Of a stretch of 64,000 nucleotides of DNA, positions 12,580 through 25,110 are shown piece after piece. The stretch spans positions 252,656,518-252,720,517 of the forward strand of contig NC_133658.1 of NCBI RefSeq assembly GCF_037893015.1. The letters are read 5' to 3'. This DNA is from Macrotis lagotis. Taxonomy: Eukaryota; Chordata; Mammalia; Peramelemorphia; Peramelidae. A program made the position numbers and the translations under genes. The notes below the pieces were generated by a model that saw only the letters and a program-made list of their open reading frames with translations, was not told the origin of the DNA and ran no database searches. How positions within the stretch are numbered: the stretch's first letter is position 1; each line of letters starts with the position of its first letter.

Positions 12580-13682
12580 ATATTAAAACCAGGCAATGGT
12601 CTGACAATAAAAAGGCTGCTTATGGAATACTGTTATTTTAAACTTTAATTACAGAGGATATGAAATCCTTACAATGAATATTTTCCCCAAAAGAGTTTTA
12701 ATGGAAACAATTCTTTTTTTTCTGACTTGACAGCTGCTGCTTTAAAATGTGGATTTACACAAATACTGAATTAAAAAAAAAATTCCTCAGGACACAATAA
12801 ATTGTTTTCATTTAAGCTTGTATCCACATGGCAGCAGCGAGTGGTCCAAGACAGTGAATCAGAAAAGGCAGTGATTTGCCAGGGAGTTCTGCCAGCCAAA
12901 TTCTGGGATCTGCAATGCACCCAGGTTTTTCCCCTTTCAATCTTTGTGGAAGAGCTTGAAAGGAGGAAGTGCCAAAACCTAAATCTGTACCAAATTCAAA
13001 TTGAAGGTTTTGTTCCCGCCATTGAATTCCAAACCTGTTATTAAGCTATGGCAAAGAGCAACCAAGTGAGTGTAATGCTTGTCAAGTCACATTTCTTCAA
13101 TGTTTAAGGACAAGGCCAATTCTTTAATCGGAGTGTGTGCTTAGGGAGTCTTTGGGCAGCCCTTCCTTTTAACTACTAAAGCCTTTGCTAAGCTGGCAGA
13201 TCTGAGCAATCCTGGGAAATGACTGCTCTTGTCACTGTATCAAAAGCGGAGCTAAAAACACCACCCGCTGCCAGCATCCCAGCGTGGCAGGGCTGGTGGA
13301 GGGGGGTGATCCAGGTTTTGCAAACAGTTTAGATATTCATTTCCCAGGCTGGTGATGATTAAATGTAGTTTCAAAAATGAGAAGCAAAGGGAGTCAGGGA
13401 TTTCTTCCAACCCTACCTGGGTTGGCTTACTGGCCAGAAGCGAGGAAGTATCACTGAAATGGGGAGACTGATTTTAGGAAGGAGGGAAGAGCAGCACCCC
13501 ATGATGAAGGTGGGGGAAGAGAAGACACTGAAAGAACCCTGAATCCCTCACCAAAGGCCCATGGAAGAGAGGGTGGATGAGTAGGTGGGAGAGGTTGTGG
13601 GGAAGTACAATGGCTTGCTGGGGCACCATTTAAAATGGAAGGTTATTTAATAATAAAAATAAAGACACCAGCACTATCCGCC

Positions 13683-13688
13683 TTTATT
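13683..13688 (-). terminator. candidate proximal poly(A) signal of UBE2V1
   Basis: AATAAA on the minus strand about 515 nt after the stop codon. The following minus-strand sequence is GTGCTGGTGTCTTTATTTTT, a good GU/U-rich downstream element. Confidence 0.45.
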
Positions 13689-14201
13689 AGAGCCAGCACA
13701 AAGGGAGGAGTGACAGATTAGCACACACCCTCAATAGTAGTCCATTAGCTTCCTGTGTCATACTGGAAGTTAAAACCTTTGTGTCCACTTTAATAAATGG
13801 CTCAGTGCTGGAATGCTATTGCAAAAGGCTAGGAATAGGGGTAGGGTGGTGGAATCCTTGGCCATATAAGCAGCAAGGTGATTGTGTGATCTATTTTTTT
13901 TTTCACAGTTGAGTTAGATGTGCCACACTGGTTATGACAGTAATAAATTTAAATAGACTTTCTTGATACCAGAAGTTCAACTAAGTGGACAGTGGTTACA
14001 CATGACAAGATTATTTGTTATAGCACAACTTATATTTCAAATGAAAAAATTAGTATCATTTACAGTATCTTAAGATAAATCGCCTTTGAATGGGAACTTC
14101 CTTTCCAGTACTTTGAGGTCTACAAGATGCATCTAGAAAATTTACTACTGTGGAAAATGAAGACAGCTTAAAACTGAATAAAGGGGAAGATTTCTTTTTG
14201 A

Positions 14202-14348
14202 TTAATTGCTGTAACATTGTCCTTCAGGCGGCTGAGGAAGCTTCATATTTTCTTTAGACATCATTAGACGTCGAAGCTCTTGCAGAACCACTTTGATGCT
14301 ATATGAATTCTGCCATTTTGCTAGCACGGATATGGCTCTTGGGTCCAC
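14202..14348 (-). CDS. UBE2V1: UBE2V1 terminal coding exon 4
   Basis: The exon starts after TTTTTTTTAG and encodes 48 residues, from [16 protein letters not shown] through [13 protein letters not shown], then TAA. These are the C-terminal helices of the UEV fold. The coding part is 147 nt and runs directly into a long 3'UTR. The CYSN ending identifies UBE2V1 rather than UBE2V2. Confidence 0.97.
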   Translation of the reverse strand: MDPRAISVLAKWQNSYSIKVVLQELRRLMMSKENMKLPQPPEGQCYSN

Positions 14349-14629
14349 CTAAAAAAAATTCAACAAAAATCATCAATTTATAGAGCTTTGGAATCTCTTG
14401 TGTATGCTCTGTGTGTGTTAGGATGTATTATGAACAATATAATTCTAAGAAAAATATACTTTTCACCTTTTTCTTCCAAATTTATCTTCCAATAAAATAA
14501 TCACTAACTTTAACATTCACATGACATGATATGACAGGTAAAAAAGCTAATCAGCTATAAGGGCATCACATCTGAGATAGTTAATAGTTTCTTTTATTTT
14601 GCCCTGGCCCAATTACATTTTAAACACTC

Positions 14630-15175
14630 TGCTCAATGAAGGGAGACTAGATTTTAGGAAGATCATTGTCAAACTGGAATCTGTACAGAAGAGGGCAGCC
14701 AGAACAGAGAAATAGAAACCAAATCATAAAATAGTTTGTTGAAGGAACTGTGGATATTTAGTCTGCAGGAGAGATTTCAGGGGACAGTATGGATAGGGGA
14801 CTGATGGGGTTAAGACATGGTACCTGCTTCAAGAAAGAAGGACAAACAACATTATTCCAAATATTAGAAGGGGTGTTATGTGGAAGAAAGAAGATTAGCC
14901 TTTGCTTGATCTTGGAGGACAGAACTAGAACCAAAAGATTAATGGTTATAAGGAGATGAATTTTGAATAGAGGTAAAAAAAATTTCCTAACAATCACAGC
15001 TGTCCCAAAGTGGAATGGGATACTTCAGGAGAGAGAAAGTTAAGTTTCACTGTTGGTCTTTTCAAGAAGAGGTGGAATGATTATTTGTCAGTGATGTTAT
15101 AAAGGAAGAAGTTCCTGCAATACTAGGTTGAATAGATGGACTTTGGAGGACTCTTCCAACTCAGACATTCTACTC
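14630..15175 (+). mobile_element. CR1/L3 LINE 3' end
   Basis: Has the L3/CR1 sequence order: AGAGGGCAGCCAGAACAGAG, GGTGTTATGTGGAAG, TTTCCTAACAATCACAGCTG, CCAAAGTGGAATGGGATAC, GGTTGAATAGATGGACTTTG, CTCTTCCAACTCAGACATTC. An old LINE in UBE2V1 intron 3. Confidence 0.8.
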
Positions 15176-15898
15176 TCAAGAAAGGGAGTAGCCCTGGGCC
15201 TACTTCTCCTTTCAGTTTTCACCTTTCTGTTCTTGAAATTGATGTTACTGAGAAGGAAACAGGTAAGGAAACCTTGAGTTGTCTCCTACATTTTCTTCTG
15301 TTGAAAAATACAGTCTTTGTTCTGGGAAGGGTACATAATTGTTAGAAAACAATTATACTGGGCAACATAAAGAAAAGATTCAAGGCAGGTAGGAGGGCAG
15401 TTCTCATAACCAAACAGTGACCAAACTACTTGAGATTCTATTTTGTTCCTAATAGACATATACTCCAGAATGACTGGCTTGGTGATTCTTTTCTCTCTTC
15501 CAATGGCACTGTTCCTTCTTGCCTAAGATAAGTTTTTAAAAATGACTTTTAAAAAGTTCTTCTGATCTTCCAGATCTTATGTGTATCTGCCCCATTTAGT
15601 AGGTTTAATCATTACCTGTTATGTTCAATGTGCAATGTTGGGAAATCTACAAAGATAAATTTTTTAAAAAAATAATTCTGACACTCAAGAAACTTATGAT
15701 TAAGTAGAGGGAAGAAGAAATAATTATAAATGGTAGAGCCTGGGGCTACAGATATAGGCATAAACCTTAACTTTGAAACATTATGCCTCAAATAAGAGAC
15801 CACAGTTCACATTTATATAATGCCTTAAGCACTGTTAACAACAAATCTGTGGGAAGTAGTACAAGTAGCATTAGCCTAATGCTACAGACCATTTAGAC

Positions 15899-16178
15899 CA
15901 CAGATTTAGGATTGGAAGGAACCTTAGAGGTTACCTAGTCCAACCTCATTTTACACACACAAAAAATTACATAAGATATATAAACTGAGGCTTAGAGAAG
16001 GGAAGTAACTAGTCCAAAGTCACAACAATGAACAAACATTTATCAAGTATTTACTACATGGAAAACATCATGGATCCAAAGGCAAGAACAAAAAATCTAA
16101 GTCTTAGAGATGGGATTTGAATCCAGGTTTCCTGACTCCAAGTCCACTGTCCTTTCTACTACACATTGCCTCTCATAG
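15899..16178 (-). mobile_element. MIR-like SINE(s), reversed
   Basis: GGAAGGAACCTTAGAGGTTA, AACTGAGGCTTAGAGAAGGG, and GGGATTTGAATCCAGGTTTC near the end. Confidence 0.6.
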
Positions 16179-16561
16179 CAATACTCAAAGGGATACTGCA
16201 CAGAAAGAATAGAGGAGACACAAAGGAATTGTTACAAACTCTAATATTACTGCTCTTCTCCAAATGCATATACCCTGGAAGTTTAGGGTAGGAGAGAAAA
16301 TGGCCAACATATGATTTATTTTTGTATCTCCTTCAGTGCTAATCAGTGTTTGAATGACTAGGGATTATGGATTCAGATTTACAGATACCTACCAATTTGT
16401 AGAATCAGCATAATTTTTCTTTATATATTATTTTTACAAAGAAAAAACTCAAAAGTTTTTTTAGAAGTCTTGATCATTAAAATTATCCTTTCAAGTTAAT
16501 GTTATATGATTCTTATTCTAGAAGAATATAAGTGAAGATAAGAGGGAAAAACACAACTTAC

Positions 16562-16687
16562 CACTCCATTAGAACTATTTACTCCATTCATATTAATTTT
16601 TGTTACAAATCTTACAAATGGGGGGGCTTCTGGATATTTAGGTCCACACTCTATTTTAAGGCTGTATATTCGGTTTTCATAAATTGT
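16562..16687 (-). CDS. UBE2V1: UBE2V1 coding exon 3 (core of UEV fold)
   Basis: The exon has 126 nt, i.e. 42 codons with phase 0 at both ends, acceptor TTTCTAG and donor GTAAGT. It encodes [20 protein letters not shown] through NGVNSSNGV. This includes the conserved Y-P-x-x-P-P segment of E2-like proteins and the region where an active E2 would carry its catalytic cysteine. None is present, as expected for a UEV. Confidence 0.97.
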
Positions 16688-16989
16688 CTAGAAAAAGAAA
16701 AGGGGCATATAGACAGTCAACAACCAATTTTGGATCATGATAGTAAACATCTTAGAACATAAAACATTCAGTGAACATAGCACTTGAAATAATGCTTTTG
16801 TTTGTGGAATTAAGTATACTGATTTCATATTAGTTATATATTACTATTTTACCACCAGAAAATTAATTTCCCTATTTGACATGATAGTATCATGTTTTTG
16901 ACCTGGTATATATGAATTCTAGAACTTTTACTAAACAAATTTCAGAAAAAGGAACAGCAGTCCAATAATTTGTTTACCAATCAGATAGT

Positions 16990-17365
16990 GTGTCTTCTAT
17001 TACTTTCACTCTGAAGACCTGATCTCATTGTGTGACCTTGGGCAGGTCACTTCTCTGCCTTCAGATTAGTTATCTGTTAAAAAGGGGGGAAATTGGTCTA
17101 GATACATTCATTCACACTCTCTTAAGGTTTGCAGTCTTTTTCCAATGTTAACCATCTATATTCTCCATTTAGAGAAGGCAAACATGGTACAGCTGAATGA
17201 ATAGTGGATTTGGAGTTAGAAAACCTATGTTCAAATAAATTCAGGCTCTGTTATTTATTATCTGTGTGACTGTAGGGTAAGCATTTAACCTCCTCAGCCT
17301 CAGTTTCCTCATCTGTAAAATGAAGGGACTGGACTTAAAAACTTCTAAATACACTTGGACTCTAA
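16990..17365 (+). mobile_element. two MIR-like SINEs
   Basis: GTGTGACCTTGGGCAGGTCA in the first; CCTCAGTTTCCTCATCTGTA, the MIR core, in the second. Confidence 0.7.
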
Positions 17366-17934
17366 ACCCTAATGCCCAGCTAAGTAAGTATCCTTAAGCT
17401 CATTAGGTGGCGGCTTCCTTTGCAACAGTGACAGCTAGTGGCCAGACAGAAAAATGAAATACATGCAACACTTAAAGACAACATTTTTAAGCTTAAACCA
17501 ATTATACTTTTGCTTAGATAATATACCTTAGAATAAACTTTTGAAATATAGCACAAGATAAATGAAACAGACTCTTAAAAACTTTAATCAAGGTCTATCA
17601 ATGAAAATGTGCAACTATTTTAAAATTCAGTAGGTACTCTTTAAGAAGGTACAGAAACCTAAGATATATCAAGTAGTTATTTTTTAACAAGCTTTTCAGA
17701 GAATTATAATTGTTTTTTGCAAAGAAAAGTCCAAACAGAAAAATATCACTCAAGACATTAAAACTAAGAAAATAAGCATCTCAGGTCTACTGAGTACAAG
17801 GCAACCTGGACTGACTGATTAAGGAGTCAGAAGACCTGGGTCTAGGCTCAATTTGTCCTTAAGCTTCTGAGACCTGGCCAAGCTCCTTCACATTTCTGGG
17901 CCTTCAGTTTCTTCCTCTTTAATTAAGAACCAGA

Positions 17935-18310
17935 ATGGCACACAAATATCATGCAAAATTCTTGTGATACAAGAAATGACAAAGGCATAGTTTCAGAGAA
18001 ACATGGGCTGATTTGTATGAACTAATGCAGAGTCAACCAGTATAAAATTTATACAATAACAACATTAACAAGAAAAAAAAACACTGAAAGACCAATGAGC
18101 AACCATGATTCTAGCAGACCAATGATGAAACACAAGATCTCATACTGCTAGATTCAAGATAGAAAGACATTTTTGGACATGATTGATGTAAGAATTTATT
18201 TTGTTTGCCTATGTGTTTATAAGGGCTTTGTTTTTCTTTTCTTTTTTTTTGCCAATGAAGTATTGGAGATAGGGCAGGAATAAGATACTACCTCCCCCTC
18301 TCAAAAGAAA
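17935..18310 (+). mobile_element. probable L1 3' region
   Basis: Matches the order of landmarks in the 32.7-33.0 kb L1 (AACTAATGCAGAGT, AATAACAACATTAACA, later ATTTTGTTTGCCTATG) but is diverged. Confidence 0.5.
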
Positions 18311-19557
18311 AGAATCATTGAAGTATTTTTTTCTTAAATGCACACAAGACAGAGAGGCCAAAAAGAATCATAGAAGTAGGAGTTTTGAAAGCTCAATGCT
18401 GAATTTGTTAAATATTTTAAAAGAAAAACAAGCTGTACACTTGCAGTTTCATATATTAATCCTTTTTTTGTTCTTTTATTTTTATGGAAAAGTTCTTTTT
18501 ATTTAGTATTTAAGTTTAGAATAAAATAATCCTTAAAACAAATAAGGGACAGACCATATGATGTGAAGTCCTTTATACATCTAAAAAAGGTTACTTTGAT
18601 TTTCCTTGATGCAGAAAAAGCACTGTACCTGTCATCTTCCACATTTCATAAAAGTTGCTAAAATATCAAGTCAGGATTCTAATTTAAAAATTAAAAAAAA
18701 AGAGCAAGAAAATCTAGCTGGAGTTTTGATGCATTTAGCTCTACAAGGTAAATTGACTAGATTCTATTTCCTCAGTGGAATTCAACCAGTTTCATGTTTT
18801 AGAAATGACTGTGTTGTACAATTGCTCAGTATCAGAAACAAAGTTTATCCAGCATCAAGTGCAGAAATTATGCTTTTGCTGGGACAAGAATGTAGTTGGA
18901 TTTTTCATAAATGAGAATCAGTTTTCAGTTCTGTGCTTTTTGTTTAATGCTGAAGAAACACATGAAACCTAAAAGTCAAGAAAGAGGTAGAAAGCGGAGA
19001 ATCTGATGATTTAATTTCAAAAATGGAATGATAAAAAAAAAACAGCCAAAATTAAAGTGTTATTTTAATGAAGATGCTGAAAAATCAAAGGGTCAGATAT
19101 TTGAAAATATATATTTATATATAACATGAAAGCCAAAAATTATGATCAATATTAGAGAAAGTTCTGGGTTTTTATTTTTCTTTCTTATGAGCACTATAAG
19201 AATTTAATAAAAATTCTGAAATAAGCACAAGTTCCTTCAAGAGGAACCAATGGAATATTGTGCTTCAAAGTAATGGATGTAGCTTTTTAAGATGCATTTA
19301 AAAATTTGGTGATGAAACAAATTTATTTGTTGATTAAGTTTATGTGCAGAAAACATACTATTCCAAGTTGTAAAAATGCAGTCATTAGTTTGGAGAGATG
19401 TCCTCTGATAGTTGATTATTCTCAGTCAGTGGGTTTTCAGAGAAATTCATTAATAAATTAATTCATTTTGTCTCTTTCTCCTCTCTACATAAATATAAAA
19501 TGCAAATAAGTATATTTTAATATATTTAAATAAAATATTATAAATATAATTATTAAC

Positions 19558-19581
19558 ACCCCCCCCCACACACACACACAT
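19558..19581 (+). repeat. (C)n(CA)n microsatellite
   Basis: A C run followed by CA repeats in UBE2V1 intron 2. Confidence 0.85.
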
Positions 19582-19911
19582 GTTGGACAGGTAAAATGGT
19601 TCCTGGCTTTGAGATTTGAAGGACTTTCTTTTGAGGAAGATTATATAACTGAGACAATGTCTTTAGGAAAAGCTGAGCTAATTAAGTGCTCTATGTCTAG
19701 TGATGTAAACACTACATGCAGGCAACATATATGCCCATAAATCAAGTATTATTTTAAACAAGTTCTTCTTCAATTGCAAAAGAACCTGTAATCAAATATT
19801 TCTTAAAAGATCTTGCATCTCCAACAGCTAAGATAAGTGATTTAGTTGAAAGTCACATATTATAAAACGAGCACCAAGTAAACAAAATTACAAATAACTT
19901 ACAAGGTAACT

Positions 19912-20175
19912 GAGGGGGTAGTTAGGTGGCACAGTGGATACAGCACCAGTCCTAGAATCAGGAGGAATGGAGTTCAAATCTAATACTTTTTTTTTTGCAA
20001 GGCAAAGTGGCTTGTCCAAGGCCACACAGCTAGTTAAGTGTCTGAGGTCACATTTGAACTCAGGTACTCCTGACTCCAGAGCCGGTGCTCTATCCACTGC
20101 TCCTCCTAGCTGCCCCTCAAATCCAATACTTAATAGTTGTGTGACACTTAACTCCAACTGCTTCAACAAAAACAA
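19912..20175 (+). mobile_element. SINE host copy interrupted by a second SINE
   Basis: The left part (19912-19986) starts GGGGGTAGTTAGGTGGCACA and the right part (20117-20175) continues with the tail half. A reversed SINE sits between them. In UBE2V1 intron 2. Confidence 0.88.
19987..20116 (-). mobile_element. SINE nested inside another SINE
   Basis: Reverse copy from TTTTTTTTTGCAAGG to CTCCTAGCTGCCCC. 13-bp target duplication TCAAATCTAATAC / TCAAATCCAATAC at 19974-19986 and 20117-20129. Confidence 0.9.
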
Positions 20176-20827
20176 AAGGCAATGAAAAGATTAATGGTAG
20201 ATACCTACTGAGCAGACTGTAGCATAATAATCAGAAAAGGATAATGAGAAAGAAGAAATGAGAGACAAGAAAGAGACAGACTATGTTAAAGCATAGATGG
20301 TACCCAAGATGAGATTAACATCTACCAAAGTTAAAACTGATTTAAAACTCAAAATTTTACTTTCAGGTATTAATGTAAAAATTACTACTATTCAACTTGT
20401 GGGTGATTAACACTGAGTTAATTCAATTAACACTTTGTGTAAGCACTTCTTTTTTCATCAATTGTATATTCCATTATATTTAATTTACAGAGTTTTCACC
20501 GACTACCTCATTTGTCCCTCACCAAACCCACAGAAGTAGGAATCATGGGGATTACCTCCATTTTTTATGTTTGGAAAAATAAGGATCAGGGAAGCAAAAT
20601 AACTGAGAATTAGAATCCATATTTTCCATCACACTGATATGCACACCATTACAAGTAATAACAATGATAGAAATACATCATATATTACTTGAGATTGAGG
20701 TCCAAGTCTCATTTGTTTCTTTATTAACTACAGTTCCTTGTACACATTAGGTACTAAACAGCACTTAAATGAGTTCAGGTCTGAAACAAAATGGTATTAA
20801 AATTTTAATCAATTCCTTTGTTAACTT

Positions 20828-20978
20828 TTTTTTTTAAGTTTTTACAAGGCAGTGGGGTTAAGTGGCTTGCCCAAGGCCACACAGCTAGGTAATTATTAAG
20901 TGTCTAAGGCCAAATTTGAACTCAGGCACTCCTGACCCCAGGGCCGGTGTTCTATCCACTGTGCCACCTAGCTGCCCC
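20828..20978 (-). mobile_element. marsupial tRNA-derived SINE
   Basis: Full-length reverse copy with a perfect 12-bp duplication CTTTGTTAACTT at 20816-20827 and 20979-20990. Probably young. Confidence 0.95.
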
Positions 20979-21482
20979 CTTTGTTAACTTCTTACACTAA
21001 GCATTCTTTCTTCTGGTAAATTTTATGATACTAACAAATGAAAATGTAAATATAAATAAAGCAAGCTTTCTATTGTAAACTATAGAATAGCCTCTCAGAA
21101 ATGATAGAATTTTCTCATATTCCTAGAAACAACAAAGTGACAGAACTGGGAATGGACATCAAGTGCTAAAAAAAAAAACCAAATCTTGTTGGTGCTTCAA
21201 AAATTTTTATGATAGCCTTCCACTGATAAACATTCCTAACAAAGATATATGTGAAATTGAATCACTTCAAACTTCACTGTTTATACTGTCAAACAAATCA
21301 AACTAGGCAATTAAACAAGAGAGAAGATAGTAAATACTTTTTCTTATCATTGAGTGACTTAACATTTGAAGAATATATATATGAACTCTATATGGTTAAA
21401 AAAAATTCCAGTAGAAATAAACTATTGGTGAACTTTTCTATAACAATGTTAAGATAGTTCTAATGAGGCAAATTTTAAATTA

Positions 21483-21779
<297 letters not shown>

Positions 21780-23387
21780 TTACATTATTGCCTTAATGCA
21801 CTGAGATTATTTTTCTTTTTTTTTAATTAGAAAATTACTTTTGAGCATTAGATTTCATAAAAAATCCTTTTTAAACTCAATAAATCTAAATTGTGATGAA
21901 GGGACAAGTTACTAAGGACTTCAGCTGAGATTAGGATAAAATAATAGAAACAATTTGGAGGGGTGTTAATCAAAACTGTAACTCAGTCTGTATTTGAAAC
22001 AAGGTAGCACTAAAACATCAAGGAAAACTGACTTTAGCCTGAAGGTCACAGGTTTCCTATTACTTGGACAAGATAGTTTCTTTAATTCTGACATTTTTCA
22101 TTCTAAGGTCCTTTTCAGCTCAGATTCTATGAAATACTTACAAAAATGTAGGTTTATGAGAATATTTCATTTTTGAACAGTTGGATAAAGGATCACTTAG
22201 AGAAATGATGATTACATTTGTTTTAAGGACAAAAAAGATGTAAGAAATGTAAACATTCTGGTTTCTAATAAAACTATACCTGTTTTTTAGGGCATAAGTG
22301 AATATGAGTTTGTTGTTAAAACTTACTATTCAATCTTAACAGGGTTTCTAGAATTGTAGAATTGTGAAATTACAATGCAAAGAATAAGGACTTTCTTAGC
22401 AAGAATTTGTGTGAGTTTTAGAGTGGCCACAGACAATCATGTGGAAGAGGTGCCTGAGTTGACTCTTGGGTCTGATTTCAATGGATAGAGATGAAAAGAC
22501 AGACCATGAGGCTCTAAGGATGCAAAATGAAATAAGCCTTAAAGGGTTTCCCCTTTACTATCCCTAGGAGTAAAGACAAATAATGAATAGAAGAAGTTCT
22601 AAGTATCCATAAAAGATACAAAAGAGTAGTATGAAATTAAAGGGAAAAATTCACTGTTTTTACTCTTCAAATGCAGATATTTTAGTTGCCCATAACTACA
22701 ACAAAGAATACTCAACATAAAAGCATGATTCAAATTTGGTTCAACTGGTAAAACATACATTAGAAATAGTTCAGTAATATAGAAAAGTTTGGTTTATTGC
22801 CACTTTGGTAAGCTGGAAAAATTTCAAGTAGGTGTTCAATGATATAAAAACTTCAAAATAATAATAGTATTTACTCCCACAGTGGGCAAGTGTACTCATT
22901 CTTTCGAAGCAAACTAGTTAGAGGCTTAGCTAGGACAACACTGCATAATGAGTTCTTTGTTTTCACAAGTTTTTAAAGCATAAACAAGCATTAATAAAAT
23001 AAAGGTAGAATTATTAGTGTGTAAGCTAAAGAAAGAACAACTTAAGGGTCTGGTTCAAATTGTTCAAGAATCTAAATGAATGTGCCACTAACTTCTTTTG
23101 TTTGGGATTATGGAGGGAAAACATGGAATGGAGACATACTATGAAATAGTGTGATCATGGCTTGAAGAGATGTGTAATGATTTTTTTCTTTTAAATACTT
23201 CAATAAAAAAGCACCTGTTATAGAGAAAATTATGTAATATTTTTAATCAGATGACTTGGGATCAAGTACAGCTTCCCTCTTTTTTATAAAGCATATTGAA
23301 CATGGAGTCAAGTTTCTGGATTTTTTTTCTCTTATGTATTTCTTTCCCTTAATCCTAATTCCTCATATCAAAAATGACTAATCTGTA

Positions 23388-23566
23388 AATATGTTTATCA
23401 CAAATGTGTAAGTAAAATATTCACCTGACTTGGCTGTTGAGGAGAGGGGGGGTAGGAAGGGAGTGTGGAAGAAAATTATGCAACTTAAAATATGTATATG
23501 CATATGGATGAATGTTGAAAAACTTTCATAACATATATCTGGAAAAATAAAATCTCAATAAAAAAA
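23388..23566 (+). mobile_element. L1 3' tail
   Basis: Ends GGATGAATGTTGAAAAACTT, then CATATATCTGGAAAAATAAA and an A-rich tail, after a GGGGGGGTAGGAAGGGAG tract. Confidence 0.65.
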
Positions 23567-23879
23567 GAATCTGGATTTGAATCTCAGCTTTGCTATTTAC
23601 TATATGTGTACTTAACCTCTTGGGATAATCAATTTTCTTAACTATGAAATTAAGGGTTACACCAGATACACCTTGAGGTTTCTTCTAGTTCTAATTCTGT
23701 TTTTATATTCTTAAAATCACATGGCAAGCTCCTTATAGGAAAACATGATTTTGCAAGATCCAACAATCTAGGTACTCCATCTCATCTCTTCTGTCCCTGA
23801 CTAAAGGGTGGGGCCATGACCTGAGGGCATTCACCTCAGAACATCATTTTTCTCACTACCTTGTACTACTCCTCTGGGT

Positions 23880-24090
23880 CTTGACTTCAAGTCCTTTCAT
23901 TGAATATTAGTGGAAACCCCCCAACTCCTCTCCCCCAACTTTTCAGCTTCCTTTTCTCTGTAGTCTTCCTCCATTGGAATGTAAGTTACTTAAGGTCAGG
24001 AGTGGTCTTACCTTTTGTTTTAGTATTTGTGCCCCTAGCTATTAATACAGCATCTGACAAGGTCCTTTTAATAAATATTTACTGACTACT
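23880..24090 (+). mobile_element. L2 LINE 3' end
   Basis: CTCCATTGGAATGTAAGTTA ... GCATCTGACAAGGTCC and AATAAATATTTACTGA: the L2 3' terminus. Confidence 0.7.
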
Positions 24091-24234
24091 GAGCTTTCTG
24101 TGCCTGGCGTTGTTTGCTAATATGTGGTTAAAGTATGTTTTACACTTCTGTCACTGAAATGATTATTGTAAGGAAAATATTTAATAAATTGTAATGAACT
24201 CTATAGATCTGAGTTATATGATGCAAAGACTTAT

Positions 24235-24620
24235 GATGAAGAGGAAGATTCAAGTTCATATTCTATATTGGGAACTTCTAAACAGTGTATGTGACTGTTT
24301 GCCTTAAGCCCCCTCATTTGTAAAATGGGGATAATAATGGCACCTACCTCCAGAATTGCTGTAAGACTAAAAATGATTCATTTGTAAAGTGTTCTACACT
24401 TTTCAACTGCTAACTCTTCTGCTAATTCCAAGGACAAATAAGATACATTTCTCTGATAAGAAACCAAGCATGATTCCAAAGACAATCTGGGATAGAACCA
24501 CCACTTGCTGTGTAAACCTGGATAAGTTACTTTACCTAACTGGCCATGATTTCCTTATTCGTAAACTTAATGGAAGAGATTATCATCTCTAAAATTTCTT
24601 CTAATTTTCTATGATGCTGT
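24235..24620 (+). mobile_element. MIR-like SINEs
   Basis: TTTGTAAAATGGGGATAATA with a MIR tail to ~24410, then a second diverged copy (CTTGCTGTGTAAACCTGGAT). Confidence 0.55.
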
Positions 24621-24859
24621 GAGTAGTTATGCGAAACAAACTGCCAATCAGATGAGACAGGTAGGGCTTTCAATGATTATAGTAAGGATCATGAAAATAT
24701 GGTTCCTTAAAGTGTAGTATTAAATTTTAATCTATTTCTTTAAGTCAGGAAGAGTTTTCATATTAATTTATAAATTGATTCATTAAGAGTTTTTCCTACA
24801 GCTGAAACAGTAATTGTCCTTTGGTTACCTAGTAGACTGAAATGTAATGTGCCTAAGAA

Positions 24860-25110
24860 CAAATTCCACTCATGAACCAATATTTCCAAGTATCTCTCTC
24901 CATTCTCAAGATTTTTTGAGTACATTGTCTGTATTCTTTTGTTTCATCTTTCTCTACCTTGTATTATTTAGATTAGTACCTGGCACAGTTACTATTTTTT
25001 GACTGTTATTCATAAAACATAGATGCTTTTCTTTGCACTTGAGGGCAAGGGGTTGTCATTTTTTTATCCCGATATCCCTAGTACATTGCACAATGCCTCA
25101 TAACTACTAG
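24860..25110 (+). mobile_element. L2 LINE 3' fragments
   Basis: TTGTCTGTATTCTTTTG ... GTACCTGGCACAGT, then GAGGGCAAGGGGTTGTC and CTAGTACATTGCACAATGCC. Confidence 0.5.

Larger units (their letters stand above)
9280..14201. other. SINE-free 4.9-kb interval
   Basis: Apart from an old MIR-like piece at 9310-9480, no dispersed repeat was recognised here, while the rest of the window carries a SINE every 1-3 kb. The right part is UBE2V1 3'UTR. The left part (9.5-12 kb) is unassigned unique sequence and may be an extended UTR or conserved non-coding DNA. A 149-codon plus-strand frame at 11277-11726 has no recognisable product. Confidence 0.6.
12060..14201 (-). other. UBE2V1: UBE2V1 3'UTR (right end certain, left end approximate)
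   Basis: The sequence after the stop has no recognisable SINE or LINE. The first ~350 nt on the minus strand strongly resemble what I remember of the human UBE2V1 3'UTR, for example the stretches around 14100-14160 and 13900-14080. Minus-strand AATAAA hexamers lie at 13683-13688, 12574-12579 and 12082-12087, each followed by GU- or U-rich sequence. Further hexamers at 10682-10687 and about 10280-10285 leave room for an even longer UTR. Which site is used cannot be told from sequence alone. Confidence 0.7.

Noticed and set aside
18606-18914. 102-codon plus-strand frame in UBE2V1 intron 2
   Set aside because: AT-rich intron, Lys/Asn-rich translation, no family resemblance, no splice context.
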